From Rhodanobacter sp. AS-Z3 (lineage in GTDB: Bacteria > Pseudomonadota > Gammaproteobacteria > Xanthomonadales > Rhodanobacteraceae): 64,000 nt of DNA. The notes beneath the pieces were generated by a model. That model was not told the origin of the DNA and ran no database searches. It saw only the letters and a program-made list of their open reading frames with translations. Position numbers and translations under genes: made by a program. Below, piece by piece: positions 63,735 through 64,000 of the stretch. Location: positions 3,061,001 through 3,125,000 of the forward strand of contig NZ_CP119392.1 in NCBI RefSeq assembly GCF_029224025.1, in the 5' to 3' direction. How positions within the stretch are numbered: the stretch's first letter is position 1; each line of letters opens with the position of its first letter.

Positions 63735-64000
63735 ATGCTCAATCTGATCAATCACGCCCATGCGATCCGCGAGATCCAGCTCGCCCGCCCGCCAGTCAAC
63801 GCACTGGATCTGGAACTGGTGCGCGGGTTGCGCGGCGCCATCGAGGCCGCTGTGCTCGATGACGCACGCGGCATCGTGCTTTCCGGCGCACAGGGTCTGT
63901 TCTCCGCCGGCGTGGACGTGCCCGCCCTGCTCGCCTGTGATCGGGCCGGCGTGCGCGAGTACTGGCGCGAATTCTTCGCGCTGTGCGCCACGCTGGCGCG
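63735..64000 (+). CDS. enoyl-CoA hydratase/isomerase family protein (5' part, runs off the window)
   Basis: The first 88 residues of a crotonase-fold protein: IREIQLARPPVNALDLELVR, then GIVLSGAQGLFSAGVDVPAL, which is the oxyanion-hole region of the family. GGAG precedes the ATG by six bases. It lies 19 bases after the DUF4139 gene. Probably part of the same acyl-CoA catabolism set as ivd and mccB; the specific reaction cannot be told from this fragment. Confidence 0.85.
   Translation, partial: MLNLINHAHAIREIQLARPPVNALDLELVRGLRGAIEAAVLDDARGIVLSGAQGLFSAGVDVPALLACDRAGVREYWREFFALCATLA

Overview
The window looks like a chromosome segment of a high-GC gammaproteobacterium of the Xanthomonadales/Lysobacterales, most likely Rhodanobacteraceae (Rhodanobacter/Dyella-like). 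This rests on the style of the housekeeping genes (obgE-rpmA-rplU block, uvrA, fused IcmF mutase, leucine-catabolism enzymes), PEP-CTERM and EAL proteins, and an exceptional load of Y1/HUH 'REP-associated tyrosine transposases' (RAYTs). The assignment is from recall of protein families, not from a search.

Layout. 1-15 kb: ordinary single genes (DUF6164, DUF2207, alpha/beta hydrolase, EAL phosphodiesterase, receiver-like proteins, secreted MBL hydrolase, FG-GAP lipoprotein, BLUF photoreceptor, SRAP/HMCES-type protein, SOUL protein, PEP-CTERM protein), already peppered with decayed RAYT remnants. 15-34.6 kb: an accessory mosaic. It has three intact RAYT genes, at least eight broken ones, a complete IS5-family element, a truncated IS5-like transposase, and dozens of short 16-23 bp 'tags'. 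Between them sit cargo-like genes: a 927-aa GH19-papain-alpha/beta hydrolase fusion, two toxin/immunity pairs that resemble Tse2/Tsi2 of Pseudomonas aeruginosa, a GMC oxidoreductase, small secreted or hypothetical proteins, and at its edge (34.6-36.9 kb) an Mrr-nuclease/STAND NTPase typical of phage defence. 37-64 kb: core metabolism. IcmF, leucine dehydrogenase, isovaleryl-CoA dehydrogenase, a thiolase, the carboxyltransferase subunit of methylcrotonyl-CoA carboxylase and an enoyl-CoA hydratase (cut by the window end) outline branched-chain amino-acid and acyl-CoA catabolism. They are interleaved with an M48 lipoprotein, a phospholipase-D-like protein, an autotransporter subtilase, an HscC/J-protein pair, obgE-rpmA-rplU and uvrA.

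The most interesting signal is the organisation of the RAYT elements. Each intact or near-intact RAYT gene is bounded by its own short terminal inverted repeat, and the repeats differ between copies. They share one plan: a G-rich outer end (GGGG-T/A-C) and an A/T-rich inner end (usually ending TT or TTA). In every copy where the 3' end survives, the RAYT stop codon lies inside the right-hand tag. Orphan tags, tag-tag hairpins without a gene, a 161-bp and a 64-bp duplicated tag block, and an IS5 insertion that splits a tag with a clean 4-bp duplication show that the tags mark a busy recombination landscape. The second signal is two divergent Tse2-like toxin/Tsi2-like immunity operons in the same island with no type VI secretion structural genes in view.
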